Positions 9,254 through 18,684 of a stretch of DNA of 64,000 bases are shown here, in pieces. This DNA comes from Vibrio pelagius. Its GTDB lineage: Bacteria; Pseudomonadota; Gammaproteobacteria; Enterobacterales; Vibrionaceae. A program made the position numbers and the translations under genes. The notes under the pieces are model-generated. The model was not told the DNA's origin, did no database searches, and worked only from the letters and a program-made list of their open reading frames with translations. The stretch lies in assembly GCF_024347575.1 (NCBI RefSeq), contig NZ_AP025504.1:682001-746000 (forward strand), given 5' to 3'. Each line of letters starts with the position of its first letter. Positions within the stretch are counted from its first letter, which is position 1.

Positions 9254-9841
9254 ATGGCAAATACAGCGAAATTCGATAGACAAGAAGTGATCGACAAAGC
9301 CACCAATCTCTATTGGGAAAAAGGCTTTCACGCCACATCAATGCGTAACCTGCAAGATGTGATCGACATGCGACCAGGCAGTATCTACGCTACCTTCGGT
9401 AGTAAAGAGGGTCTGTTTAAAGAGACACTAGCTCGCTATACCGAATTGGGTAAAAAGAACCTAGCGCGTGCTCGTGAAGAAAACAGCTCCCCGCTTAAAG
9501 CACTAGAGAGCTTTGTACGACGGGTTGTCGTCGAATCAAAACAGAGTGCTCCTAATGGCATGTGTATGCTTGCCAAAACTGTCGCAGAGCTGACCAACGA
9601 GCACCAAGAGTTACTGGATGAAGCAAAGAAGTGCCTAGTGATCATGGAAGGTGAGTTTGCCAAACTGGTTGTAGAAGCGCAGCAACTTGGCGAAGTAGAG
9701 CAAAGCCGCGATGCCAAACAGCTTGCTCGCCATGTACAGGTACAAATTGCAGGCTTGCGTACTTACGCAAAAACGTGCGATGACTTAGATCTGCTCAATA
9801 GCATGGTGGAAGATATTTTTAAGCATCACCCGTTCAAATAA
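9254..9841 (+). CDS. TetR/AcrR-family transcriptional regulator
   Basis: A 195-residue regulator. The TetR helix-turn-helix spans about residues 8-55 (GFHATSMRNLQDVIDMRPGS, then IYATFGSKEGLF). The C-terminal ligand and dimer region includes PNGMCMLAKT, typical of the subgroup with a C-terminal domain like that of YxaF/LmrA. Probably a repressor of itself through the palindrome just upstream. The 3' end overlaps the convergent EAL gene by eight bases. The effector and any other target are not evident. Confidence 0.9.
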   Translation: MANTAKFDRQEVIDKATNLYWEKGFHATSMRNLQDVIDMRPGSIYATFGSKEGLFKETLARYTELGKKNLARAREENSSPLKALESFVRRVVVESKQSAPNGMCMLAKTVAELTNEHQELLDEAKKCLVIMEGEFAKLVVEAQQLGEVEQSRDAKQLARHVQVQIAGLRTYAKTCDDLDLLNSMVEDIFKHHPFK

Positions 9842-11360
9842 AGTCGTTATAGATTGGCTCTACAAGGTCAGATTCTGTTTCAGAGATGATACTTTCTTTT
9901 AGCTGTTTAGACGGCATAGGATAACCAAGATAATAACCTTGGGCTTGTTCGCAGTTTAACGTTTTTAAAATTGACAACTGTTGGGCATTCTCAACCCCTT
10001 CTGCCACCACATGAATGCCAAACCCACGAGCTATATCAATGATCCCAGATGTAATGGTTCGTGAACGATAATCATCTTCTAACCCATTGATATAGCTGCG
10101 ATCAATTTTAATCTCATCAACTTCTAACTTGCTGAATATACCAAAAGAGGTGTAACCAACACCAAAGTCATCTATCGAAAATGATACCCCATGTTTTTTC
10201 AATTTTTGAACTGCGGTAGCACACTGATCGATATCTTTTAGAATCGCGGTTTCAGTGATTTCAAGACAAAGTAGGCGAGCAAACTCGGCATCATTGCGTA
10301 GATAATTATCCAGATAGTCCATGTCATCTACGCTATTTAATTCAACCGCTGAAATATTGACCGAAATACTCTTCAGAACATTCCCAAGCAAACCACAAGC
10401 TCTGAGTTGTTCCGCCGTTTTCTCTAGAACTAACGTCGTTAAATCTCGACAAAAATTATTCTCTTCTGCTAACGCGATAAAAATGTCTGGTGAAACGACA
10501 CCATAACGTTCATGCGTCCAACGGGATAGCACTTCCACACCTACGACAAGCCTACTTTCAATGTGATATTTCGGCTGAAACACAATATCAATCGCTTTTT
10601 CATCAATCGCTTTACGTAGCTCTTGCACCATTTCTTGACGTTGGCGTTCAAGCTCTGTGAGTTGAGGATTATGAAACTCAATTGCATTTTTGCTTTTTTT
10701 TGCTTGAGTTAAGGCGTGAGTCGCTGATGCCATTAGTTGTTTTGCATTATGGCCATCCGAAGGAAATAGAGCGGCGCCGATACAGCAAGTTGCGTTGCTA
10801 TTATAACGATAGGCGCATTGATTGAATCTACGATGTACGAGAGCAATGTAGGATTCAATATCTTCTTTGTTATTGAGTTTGACTAGACACGCAAAACCAT
10901 CAGAGTGTACTCGAGACGAAAGCGGCAGATGCTCTACAGGAAGCTCAATGGATCGTGCGATATCTTTTAAAAACAAATTGGTATTTTCAAAACCAATCTG
11001 ATCTGCGACAGATTTAAAGTTATCAATGTCGAGTAAGAAGAGGACATAGTGGTCAGTGGCCTGGGAAGTTTTCAGCCTTTTGTTTAGATATCGATAAAAA
11101 ACTGATGGGCTGTGCAGTCCAGTTACACTATCAAGGTCATTGGCTCTCTCTATATCACGATTATTTTTCCGCACCATTATCCACAATAAAGTGGAAGTCA
11201 GAATGATAAAAACAAGACCTTTAATTGTCTGTGCCAACGCATGTTCTTGTAAGTCACTTGATAGCAACTCAACCGCAAGATCAGAGAAAAAGACCCATAA
11301 TGATGACAGTATTAAGTAACTGAACACTATATTTGTAGGATATCGTTTTATTTTATTCAT
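9834..11360 (-). CDS. Membrane GGDEF-EAL protein, probable c-di-GMP phosphodiesterase with degenerate GGDEF
   Basis: 508 residues. Two membrane helices (about 11-33 and 45-63) flank a short loop. A GGDEF-like domain follows (about 70-230) in which the signature has become HSDGF, so cyclase activity is unlikely. The EAL domain (about 255-490) keeps the DDFG motif (SIDDFGVGYTSF) and EGVE, but the EAL triad reads EVL (GVEVLSRW). The metal and catalytic residues appear retained, so phosphodiesterase activity is plausible. Probably lowers c-di-GMP at the inner membrane. Its neighbour is a cyclase gene in the same direction. Confidence 0.9.
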   Translation of the reverse strand: MNKIKRYPTNIVFSYLILSSLWVFFSDLAVELLSSDLQEHALAQTIKGLVFIILTSTLLWIMVRKNNRDIERANDLDSVTGLHSPSVFYRYLNKRLKTSQATDHYVLFLLDIDNFKSVADQIGFENTNLFLKDIARSIELPVEHLPLSSRVHSDGFACLVKLNNKEDIESYIALVHRRFNQCAYRYNSNATCCIGAALFPSDGHNAKQLMASATHALTQAKKSKNAIEFHNPQLTELERQRQEMVQELRKAIDEKAIDIVFQPKYHIESRLVVGVEVLSRWTHERYGVVSPDIFIALAEENNFCRDLTTLVLEKTAEQLRACGLLGNVLKSISVNISAVELNSVDDMDYLDNYLRNDAEFARLLCLEITETAILKDIDQCATAVQKLKKHGVSFSIDDFGVGYTSFGIFSKLEVDEIKIDRSYINGLEDDYRSRTITSGIIDIARGFGIHVVAEGVENAQQLSILKTLNCEQAQGYYLGYPMPSKQLKESIISETESDLVEPIYNDFI

Positions 11361-11480
11361 CGTTAGTTGCTGTTAATCAATCTAATATATTACGACTCAT
11401 TTTTGTAAATTATCCATCACGAAACACTATTACAAATCAAAATCTACACAATGCCAGGCTCCATTGAACTGACTTTTCGC

Positions 11481-12680
11481 CTAGTTACTTAGCGCTTCTG
11501 TTGGTATCGAGTGATTGCTATCTGGCTGTTCAATCACAATTGTATTTCGTCCTTTTAGCTTTGCTTGATAAAGAGCTCTATCCGTACGAGCGACGCAGTC
11601 TTTCCACTTTTCATTTTCTAATAGTAAGCTGATGCCAAAACTTGACGTAATTTTCAGAGATGGTTGGTGCTCGAATTTAATCATCTGAATCTCCGAGCGC
11701 AACTTTTCTGAAAGCGCAGCGGATCGTTCTAAGTTCGAATTCGGCAGCCAGATTAGAATTTCATCTCCTCCAAGCCGGAAGACCGTATTGGGTAAATCAA
11801 CTAACCTCAATACCGTTGTCGCTAGAGCTTTGATCGCATCGTCACCTACAAGATGTCCAAACTGATCATTCACTTGTTTGAAGTTATCGATATCCAGTAT
11901 GACAATACAACCCGGCTTATAAATCACTTCTGCTTGATGTTTCCTTACTTCCTGTTCCAGAGCTCGACGATTCTTTAATCCCGTCAGTGGGTCTTGTTGT
12001 GAAAGGCATTGAAGTGAATGTACGAGCCTCGCATTTATCATCCAAAGCATTGAGAAGGACATAGACACAATAAGAATTATACTAAAAACATACGTATATT
12101 CATTTAAGTAGTTCGCACTAATAAGGTTATTCGTCTCGTTCAGCGAAAAATACGTTTTCATTGCTCGAAAAGTCATAAAAACGCTATAAACAGCAAAAGG
12201 CAACGCCATCATATTGACTGCCAACGAAAGATCATTCTTTTTACCATTCAGTATCACCATCGCTGAGCTTGCGGTTACGAATGCTAAATAGAGACTCAGA
12301 ATAATAATACGATTTTGAATAGACGGTTCATAATAAGTAAATTGAACAAAACCGACTAAAACGAAAAACAGTGCAATGCGGCTATATTGAACAATCTGAC
12401 TTGAATGGCGGCGAAAAACAGTCAGACTACGTAATATCAAATGAAAACCATAAACGATGGTTAAGTTTGCAACAATAATACTCATAAAATCCGAGATAAA
12501 GCCTCTCAGACTTAAAAGTATAGTACCGATACCAATCACAAACATGGATGATGAAAAAAGGGAAAGCCCCCGGACTTTTTTCTGAGCTGACTGGAATAAT
12601 AACAAGCCGATACTGAAGATAAGTGAGAATATAATGAAAATTATACTTAGAGTTCTGATGTCTAACGGGAAATTATCCAT
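11481..12680 (-). CDS. Membrane-bound diguanylate cyclase (GGDEF)
   Basis: 399 residues. The N-terminal half (about 8-215) has about seven membrane helices and no recognised sensor. The C-terminal half is a GGDEF domain (about 230-385) with the substrate motif LDIDNFKQVNDQFGHLVGDD and an active-site signature GGDEI near residue 303. An Ile in place of the final Phe is usually tolerated. The RLVD ahead of it is not at canonical I-site spacing (eight rather than five residues). Likely makes c-di-GMP; it lies 120 bp upstream of the phosphodiesterase gene in the same direction, so the two could act as an opposing pair. Confidence 0.9.
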   Translation of the reverse strand: MDNFPLDIRTLSIIFIIFSLIFSIGLLLFQSAQKKVRGLSLFSSSMFVIGIGTILLSLRGFISDFMSIIVANLTIVYGFHLILRSLTVFRRHSSQIVQYSRIALFFVLVGFVQFTYYEPSIQNRIIILSLYLAFVTASSAMVILNGKKNDLSLAVNMMALPFAVYSVFMTFRAMKTYFSLNETNNLISANYLNEYTYVFSIILIVSMSFSMLWMINARLVHSLQCLSQQDPLTGLKNRRALEQEVRKHQAEVIYKPGCIVILDIDNFKQVNDQFGHLVGDDAIKALATTVLRLVDLPNTVFRLGGDEILIWLPNSNLERSAALSEKLRSEIQMIKFEHQPSLKITSSFGISLLLENEKWKDCVARTDRALYQAKLKGRNTIVIEQPDSNHSIPTEALSN

Positions 12681-12888
12681 ACTTTTCCTTAAATAGGATA
12701 GAAAGCCATATCATACCGCCCTTATTAAACATGACATGTTGTTTGCTATCTTCCTTCTCTCGCGTCCATTTTTTCATTAAACCAATAAAAATGCACTAAA
12801 CCGCACATCATCACAACAATATAAGCAAATTAGCATAGCAGTTTTTAATATAAATCACATCTCTGGGCCATTTTGCTCCCACCCTACA

Positions 12889-12925
12889 AAAAATCCCCAT
12901 TCGCTTTGTTAACGAATAGGGATTT
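12889..12925 (-). terminator. Terminator of the ugp-type operon
   Basis: Read on the minus strand, arms AAATCCCTATTCG and CGAATGGGGATTT are followed by a run of T. It lies just beyond the ABC ATPase stop codon at 12973. Confidence 0.8.
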
Positions 12926-12972
12926 GTTTCTCTTCACGATTTGGTGACTTTAGCTCTGTAGCCTTGGTTTAT

Positions 12973-14109
12973 TCAGCATTGAGAAACGAGAGTCTGTTCG
13001 GTCTCTAGATCAAATAGGTGACATTGCGAGGTATTGAAATGAAGCATTATCTCTTGTCCGCTTTCCGCCGTTCGGTCGGCATCAAAAGGCACCCTTGCCA
13101 CCATTTTGTCGTGGCCGAGTTGGAAGTAGAGATACAGCTCGTTACCCATAGACTCCACCACACCCAAGCGATGGTTTTGAGTATTTACCTCAAACAGCGG
13201 CGCGTCGTGATTCGCAAGGCTGATGTGTTCAGGACGAACGCCAAACCAAACCCACTCACCCAGTTTGGCACGCGCAACGGCTTGTTTATCTTGAGGCAGC
13301 TCCCAACGTACACCGCTCTCCGACAGTACATTCATCACGCCATCTATCTCATCAATACGAGCTTTGATGATGTTCATCGCTGGCGAGCCAATGAAACCGG
13401 CCACAAACTTGTTTGCTGGGTGATGATAGAGATTCATTGGCGTATCAACCTGCATGATCTCACCTTGATTCAACACACAGATGCGGTCGCCCAAAGTCAT
13501 CGCTTCCACCTGATCGTGAGTCACGTAGATCATAGTGGCGTTTTGACCTTCCTGCTTTAGATTATCGTGCAGCTGAGCAATGCTCACTCGCGTAGAAACT
13601 CGCAGTTTGGCATCCAGATTAGAGAGAGGTTCGTCGAACAAAAACACATCCGGCTTACGCACCATGGCACGACCCAACGCCACACGTTGACGCTGGCCAC
13701 CCGACATCTCACCCGGCTTGTTATTCAATAGGTGCTCAATATCCAGCGTTTTTGCCGCCTCTGAAATACGCTCGTCGATCTCGTGCTTTGGCAACTTTTG
13801 CTGCTTTAATCCAAAAGCCATGTTTTCGTAGACCGACATGTGCGGGTAAAGCGCGTAGTTTTGGAACACCATCGAGATACCACGATCTTTAGGGGGAAGA
13901 TCATTCACGCGCTTATCCCCGATATAAACATCGCCTTCTGAGATATCTTCTAGCCCAGCGATCATGCGCAGTGTGGTGGACTTGGCACAGCCAGACGGCC
14001 CGACAAACACCATAAACTCGCCTTCTTGAATATTGAGATCGACACCATGTACTGCTTTAAAGCCGTTTGGGTAGGTCTTCTCAACGCCTCTTAAGGTTAC
14101 TTCTGCCAT
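12973..14109 (-). CDS. ugpC: UgpC-like ABC transporter ATP-binding protein
   Basis: 378-residue ATPase of the MalK/UgpC type. Walker A is GPSGCAKST (about 37-45), where Ala replaces the second conserved Gly, a variant known in UgpC-like proteins. The signature is MSGGQRQRVALGRAMVRKP and Walker B is VFLFDEPLSNLDAKLR. A C-terminal regulatory OB-type region (about 240-378) is present. It energises import through the permeases encoded by the same operon and is its last gene. Substrate assignment to glycerol-3-phosphate or a related phosphate ester is by family resemblance only. Confidence 0.88.
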   Translation of the reverse strand: MAEVTLRGVEKTYPNGFKAVHGVDLNIQEGEFMVFVGPSGCAKSTTLRMIAGLEDISEGDVYIGDKRVNDLPPKDRGISMVFQNYALYPHMSVYENMAFGLKQQKLPKHEIDERISEAAKTLDIEHLLNNKPGEMSGGQRQRVALGRAMVRKPDVFLFDEPLSNLDAKLRVSTRVSIAQLHDNLKQEGQNATMIYVTHDQVEAMTLGDRICVLNQGEIMQVDTPMNLYHHPANKFVAGFIGSPAMNIIKARIDEIDGVMNVLSESGVRWELPQDKQAVARAKLGEWVWFGVRPEHISLANHDAPLFEVNTQNHRLGVVESMGNELYLYFQLGHDKMVARVPFDADRTAESGQEIMLHFNTSQCHLFDLETEQTLVSQC

Positions 14110-14118
14110 AACCAGTCC

Positions 14119-14856
14119 TTAAATCAATTCGTTAAATTCTAGAGGGTCGAAGTTGGCAACCGAATGAATCACCAAGTCAGCCATTGGCTCTAATTCGGCG
14201 TGATTTGCCGTGCCAGTGAGTACACCCACGTTCTTAGCACCAGCATTTCGACCAAATTCCATGTCCGATACCGTGTCACCAAACATGATCACTTCATGCG
14301 GCTCGATACCACACTGCTCGCAGAACGCATTCAACAATGCAGGCGCTGGCTTAGGCTCAATATCGCCATCAGAGTAGCCGACGTAATCAAACAATTCGCT
14401 CAGGCCCGATTGCTCTAACGTATAAACCGTAGAGTCTTTGGTGTCAGCCGTTGCCACGCCCAAATACATACCTTGCTGCTTAAGCGAGGTCAGCTTTTCC
14501 GTTACACCCGGCAGTGCTTCAACCCACTCTGGATTCTCTTCCACTTGGTTATTGAAAGCCGCCTTGGTGACTTGAGTAAACTCAGTCAGAGATACCGAAG
14601 GTTCTAGCATTTTGAACCATGCGATCGCGGTATCTTCAACTGGGTTAGAAGCTAATAGTCCATAGTTATCAACCACATCGCCCTCAACTCCGATAGCCAA
14701 GAGTAACTCAGTAACCGTGACAGTTTGATTACCTTGATGGTTATCACTGAAGGCTTTTACTTGCTCACTTGCACCACGAGAAACATTGAGCCACATCTTG
14801 TGGAATTCCAATAGGGTGCCGTCTTTATCAAACAATAGTGCTTTAAACTTCATCAC
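14119..14856 (-). CDS. HAD-family phosphatase (phosphoglycolate phosphatase-like)
   Basis: 245-residue soluble HAD hydrolase. Motif I is LLFDKDGTLLEF (nucleophile D10, general acid D12) and the late motif is EVIMFGDTVSDMEFGRNAGA. The size and helical cap fit the phosphoglycolate phosphatase/Gph-like subfamily. It overlaps the upstream PHP gene by 14 bp and is nine bases from the ATPase gene, so all three are probably translationally coupled. In this operon it could dephosphorylate the imported compound or a product of the PHP hydrolase. The substrate is unknown. Confidence 0.85.
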   Translation of the reverse strand: MMKFKALLFDKDGTLLEFHKMWLNVSRGASEQVKAFSDNHQGNQTVTVTELLLAIGVEGDVVDNYGLLASNPVEDTAIAWFKMLEPSVSLTEFTQVTKAAFNNQVEENPEWVEALPGVTEKLTSLKQQGMYLGVATADTKDSTVYTLEQSGLSELFDYVGYSDGDIEPKPAPALLNAFCEQCGIEPHEVIMFGDTVSDMEFGRNAGAKNVGVLTGTANHAELEPMADLVIHSVANFDPLEFNELI

Positions 14857-16294
14857 TATTTACTCGCTCCATAAGTTCACCCCAAGTGTCGACAAGAGGT
14901 TGGTTAAATTGTGGTTGAGTGCCATCAAAGACGGCATTAATGCAGCCTTCAAACTCACCGTTTTGTTGCGATGCTGAGTCGTATTGAGAAGATGAACCGC
15001 GTCGAATATCAATACGACACCAGTGATAGCCCGCTTCAACGCAAAGACTTTGCTTTTCATCCGTGAGATCGATTCTTTCGACCACTTTTCCATCGACCAC
15101 GCACTCTGCGTAATAGTCATGTTCCGTGTCGCGAACAGATAATCGATAGGTCAGAGCTTGACCTTTGCTGTCTTCACCAGGCAGCAGATCGCCAAGGTTA
15201 ATGTCGAATTTCAGACCGCAACGGCGCTCTAGGTACACTTGTCCATTACGCAGACCTGCCAAGATCCCTTCTCCACTCAAGCCGTGGCTATACACGAAGG
15301 TTGAAGGGTCGCCGTAAATGGAAGGCTCGGTCGCTTTTGGGTTGCGTTCGTGAGGTTCTAGGTGTGAATCACTGCCACCAATCGCGGTAATACGCTGACC
15401 GCAGTTCCACATCTCACTAAGTACCATCAAGGCATCTTCGGTCGCTTTCGGTGACGTTGACCAAGTTGGGTCACAACACACTTCAAAGGTTGAGACTTGG
15501 CTCAACAGTACTTCATCGTAGTGCCAATGCCACGGCTTCATCATCGGGTGATTAATGCCAATGGAACTGTGTCCACTTTTGGCAAGCTGTAGTCCCGCCT
15601 CCATAGTGGCTCGACTCGTATGTTCAACCTCTGTTAGATCCAAAGAATGACTTGGACCATGAACATTGAAATGCCCAAGATCGGTTGTGACTTCTAATGC
15701 AGGCAGAAACAGGCACTGCTTTGAAAGTGGCAGTTTCGGCTGGCATATATTGTGTTCGGTAATAAAGAAAAAATCTAAGCCTTGCGACTCAACAATCTCT
15801 TTCGCGGCACTTAGCGTGTTGTGTCCATCGGAAAGCTGAGTGTGAGCATGAAGATCGCCACGATACCAACGCGACTGTGCACTCAGCATCTGGCTGTAAT
15901 CAAATTCGATCTGGTGTGACAGTGTCACTACCGATTGAAGATCCAGTTCTTCACCGTTCGATGATTCAGGAAAGGCGATATCGACGTGATATTGCATCGC
16001 TCGCTCACGACGAAACTCACCTTCAAGATTGTACAGCTCGACAAACCACTCACCGGATTCTAGTGGGCCGTCAATCGCACCTAAACCTGATGCCTGTCGT
16101 TGAATCACTAGAGACTTATGGTCTTTTTCAAACAGGACCTTGCCACGAAAGTTTTGATTGGCATCGTAAGCGGCAGCGTATAAGAAGCCTTTGGTTACCG
16201 TTGTTCCGGTAATCTTAACTGCATCAACGTCCGCAGGGACATGAAAGGGAATTCGCACTCTGCCAAAAGAGAGTTCACCTTGAAATTGGTTCAT
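14843..16294 (-). CDS. PHP-domain metallohydrolase (CehA/McbA-like)
   Basis: A cytoplasmic protein of 483 residues if started at the ATG at 16294, which has GGTGA upstream; a TTG 12 bases earlier is possible. The N-terminal ~140 residues look like a beta-sandwich. The PHP metal-binding motifs follow: GDLHAHTQLSDGHN, FFITEHN, GINHPMMKPWHWHY and IGGSDSH. CehA/McbA relatives hydrolyse carbamate or phosphoester bonds with a trinuclear metal centre. Within a Ugp-type operon it takes the place normally held by the phosphodiesterase UgpQ, which suggests an intracellular phosphodiester or phosphate ester hydrolase. That role is inference. Confidence 0.8.
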   Translation of the reverse strand: MNQFQGELSFGRVRIPFHVPADVDAVKITGTTVTKGFLYAAAYDANQNFRGKVLFEKDHKSLVIQRQASGLGAIDGPLESGEWFVELYNLEGEFRRERAMQYHVDIAFPESSNGEELDLQSVVTLSHQIEFDYSQMLSAQSRWYRGDLHAHTQLSDGHNTLSAAKEIVESQGLDFFFITEHNICQPKLPLSKQCLFLPALEVTTDLGHFNVHGPSHSLDLTEVEHTSRATMEAGLQLAKSGHSSIGINHPMMKPWHWHYDEVLLSQVSTFEVCCDPTWSTSPKATEDALMVLSEMWNCGQRITAIGGSDSHLEPHERNPKATEPSIYGDPSTFVYSHGLSGEGILAGLRNGQVYLERRCGLKFDINLGDLLPGEDSKGQALTYRLSVRDTEHDYYAECVVDGKVVERIDLTDEKQSLCVEAGYHWCRIDIRRGSSSQYDSASQQNGEFEGCINAVFDGTQPQFNQPLVDTWGELMERVNSDEV

Positions 16295-16345
16295 TGCTTT
16301 CACCAAGTTGCTCTACATTAAACATCACAAAGAGCGATGAGATGA

Positions 16346-16368
16346 TAGCCCACCACATTGATGGGCTA
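16346..16368 (-). other. Intercistronic hairpin after the binding-protein gene
   Basis: TAGCCCA and TGGGCTA arms around a nine-base loop, in the gap between ugpB and the PHP gene. Hairpins here commonly raise expression of the binding protein over downstream genes. Confidence 0.5.
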
Positions 16369-16401
16369 CTGTTTTAGATTCGGTGTATCTTGAGCCCGAC
16401 G

Positions 16402-17682
16402 TTATGAACGATTCGCTCGATCTAACGCACGTTGCGCCTTTTTCGCCGCTTGTTTTAGCGCTTTTTCTGCTGGCACGTTCTGAATTTGGATTTGATCCGC
16501 CGCGACTTTCAGAGCATCCATGATCTTGCCGTTGGTGGGGTCAAGGAAGTCTTTCGTCGCCGTGTTCGCCTGCTTCAAAGGAATCAAAGCTTGTGGGTTG
16601 TCCTTGGTGAACGCTTGGTACTCTGGCACCTCAGATACACTGTTACGTACTGGGATGTAACCTGTGAACATTGACCAAGCTGCTGTGTTCTTGGCATTGG
16701 TGTAGAACTCAACAAACTCAAACGCACCCTGTGCCGCTTTGTCATCTGTGCCCTTTGGCATCACGTAAACCAGCGCACCCGCTTGTGGCGCTGATGGGTG
16801 ATTGCCCCAACCCGGTTGAGTGGTCGCTGCAAGCTTAGTGAAGTCCAAGTCACCTTGGTCACCCGATGAACCGGTGTAGCCAAGCGCGTTGTCTTTCATC
16901 ACGTCATCGATAGTCTTGTACCAGTATTCCCAGCCCTGACCACCGTAGTGAATACGCATGATCTGATCATCGTGAATCCATTGACGGAAGCTGTCCCATA
17001 CCTCAACCCACTCTGGAGAGTCGATCAGCACTTTCTTACCGTCATCACTGATGATCTTGGCCCCATTAGAGAATGCCGCATCGATCATGTTGTCTTGACC
17101 CCACATCGGCTCCCAACCATAGAAAGTGGTGTTGCCTTTATCGTCACGCTGCGTCACTTTCTCAGCGACTTTTGCTACACCTTGCCAAGTTGCTAGGTCT
17201 TGCTCAGTAAAGCCGTGCTCAGCCAGCACTTGCTTGTTGTAGTAGAACACCTGAGTGGTACCGTAAGCCGGCAAACCAATCACAGTGCCATCGTCTGCTG
17301 TCACTTGATCTTTGAATGCACCGATAAAGTCAGAGAAGTTAAACTCTTCATCCATGAATGGCGTTAGGTCACGGCTCAATCCACGTCCGTGCATCGCTTC
17401 TGCACGACCAGAATCAAGAAGAACCAGTTCAGGAGCCGTTCGAGACGCCAAACCTGCTTGCAGCTTTTGGTAGGTTTCCGTGTAGTTACCCTGTAGAGCT
17501 GGCTTAACAACATACTCATCTTGGCTCGCGTTGAACTCTTCAATAAGCTTAGTCATCATTTGTTGAGGCTTAGTACCACCGGAATACCAGAAGTTAACCT
17601 CTGTTGCTGCAAGAACACTACTAGAGAACATAGAAGCGCTTGCTGCGCCAGCACACACTAGTGCGAGAGTTTTTAGTTTCAT
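16402..17682 (-). CDS. ugpB: UgpB-like periplasmic substrate-binding protein
   Basis: 426-residue family-1 extracellular solute-binding protein with a clear signal peptide (cleavage near residue 25, VLA/ATE). The mature start NFWYSGGTKPQQM and the later GLPAYGTTQVFYYNKQVL are typical of Ugp/carbohydrate binding proteins. The C terminus is rich in Lys/Arg/Ala (KAQRALDRANRS), as in UgpB. It delivers ligand to the two permeases encoded immediately upstream. The ligand may be glycerol-3-phosphate or a glycerophosphodiester, but the binding-site residues were not verified. Confidence 0.85.
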   Translation of the reverse strand: MKLKTLALVCAGAASASMFSSSVLAATEVNFWYSGGTKPQQMMTKLIEEFNASQDEYVVKPALQGNYTETYQKLQAGLASRTAPELVLLDSGRAEAMHGRGLSRDLTPFMDEEFNFSDFIGAFKDQVTADDGTVIGLPAYGTTQVFYYNKQVLAEHGFTEQDLATWQGVAKVAEKVTQRDDKGNTTFYGWEPMWGQDNMIDAAFSNGAKIISDDGKKVLIDSPEWVEVWDSFRQWIHDDQIMRIHYGGQGWEYWYKTIDDVMKDNALGYTGSSGDQGDLDFTKLAATTQPGWGNHPSAPQAGALVYVMPKGTDDKAAQGAFEFVEFYTNAKNTAAWSMFTGYIPVRNSVSEVPEYQAFTKDNPQALIPLKQANTATKDFLDPTNGKIMDALKVAADQIQIQNVPAEKALKQAAKKAQRALDRANRS

Positions 17683-17688
17683 TTCCGT

Positions 17689-18660
17689 TTACTCTTTTAC
17701 GCCGTTATCGGCGATACCTGAAAGAATCGTCTTTTGACAGATGACGAATAGAATCAACAAAGGCATTACAGCAATGGTGCTCGCCGCCATGATCTGCGAC
17801 CAGTTCAAACCGTAGTTACCTTCAGCGATAAAGTAGTGACGAATCCCGGTCGCAATCAGGTTTAACTCCTGAGTAGTGATAACCAGACTCGGCCACATGT
17901 AACTGTTGTAGTTAGTGATAAAGGTGATAAGGAATAGTGTTGCCACTGCCGCTCGGCACTGGGGTAGCACTATCGCCCAAAGAATTTTGAGCTCGCCAGC
18001 GCCATCAATACGCGCCGCTTCAACCAAGGATGGATGTACCTTGATAAACACTTGGCGCAGGTAGAACACACCAAATACCGAGGCTGCGTTAGACGCGATC
18101 AAACCCATGTGAGAATCCAAAAGCCCTAGCTTTGCCAACGTGATGTAAGAAGGAATGTAGGTCACAGCACCCGGTAACATGTAACACCCCATCACCACAA
18201 AATAGAGCAAGGTTTTCGAACGAAACTTCAGCTGAGTCAGGGCGTAAGCAAACATCGCCGAGTTGATGATCACCAATAGCGTAGTGAACAGAGCCACACT
18301 AAAGCTATTGAAGATATACAAGCCAAAGGGCGCGCTCTGGAAAGTCTCAATGAATGTCTCCCAACGGAACTGCGAAGGGATAAGATCTAATGGGTTCGCA
18401 AAGATTTCATCATTGCTTTTCAGCGAGCCCGATAGCATCCACAAGAATGGGAATACCATGATGGTGCCGCACACCATCAAGAACAGGTGCTTACTCAATG
18501 CAGCCAGAGACTGCACATTAACTCGAGTTGCCGATGCTGTGCTCGATGGTTGTTTTTCTGTTTTCACCGCCACTGAAGAACGCTGCGCTCTCGCACTGCT
18601 GCCTTTTAGTGGTCTGGTTGTGCGAATCACCGGATTCGCATCTAATGTTTGCGTGGTCAT
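17689..18660 (-). CDS. ugpE: UgpE-like ABC permease with N-terminal extension
   Basis: 323-residue inner-membrane permease with about six helices. The EAA coupling loop is EAARIDGAGELKILWAIVLP. It is longer than usual: the first ~55 residues form a Ser/Thr/Arg/Lys-rich cytoplasmic tail with no membrane character before the first helix (LFLMVCGTIMVFPFLWMLSG). Six bases separate it from ugpB and 24 from ugpA. It pairs with UgpA to form the channel of the importer. Confidence 0.88.
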   Translation of the reverse strand: MTTQTLDANPVIRTTRPLKGSSARAQRSSVAVKTEKQPSSTASATRVNVQSLAALSKHLFLMVCGTIMVFPFLWMLSGSLKSNDEIFANPLDLIPSQFRWETFIETFQSAPFGLYIFNSFSVALFTTLLVIINSAMFAYALTQLKFRSKTLLYFVVMGCYMLPGAVTYIPSYITLAKLGLLDSHMGLIASNAASVFGVFYLRQVFIKVHPSLVEAARIDGAGELKILWAIVLPQCRAAVATLFLITFITNYNSYMWPSLVITTQELNLIATGIRHYFIAEGNYGLNWSQIMAASTIAVMPLLILFVICQKTILSGIADNGVKE

Positions 18661-18684
18661 GATGTTGTCCTTTTCAAATCCGGT

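Noticed and set aside
13018..13560. Long plus-strand reading frame of about 180 codons opposite the UgpC-like gene
   Set aside because: It is the complement of a clearly conserved ATPase with Walker motifs; composition is His/Arg-rich as expected of a shadow frame.
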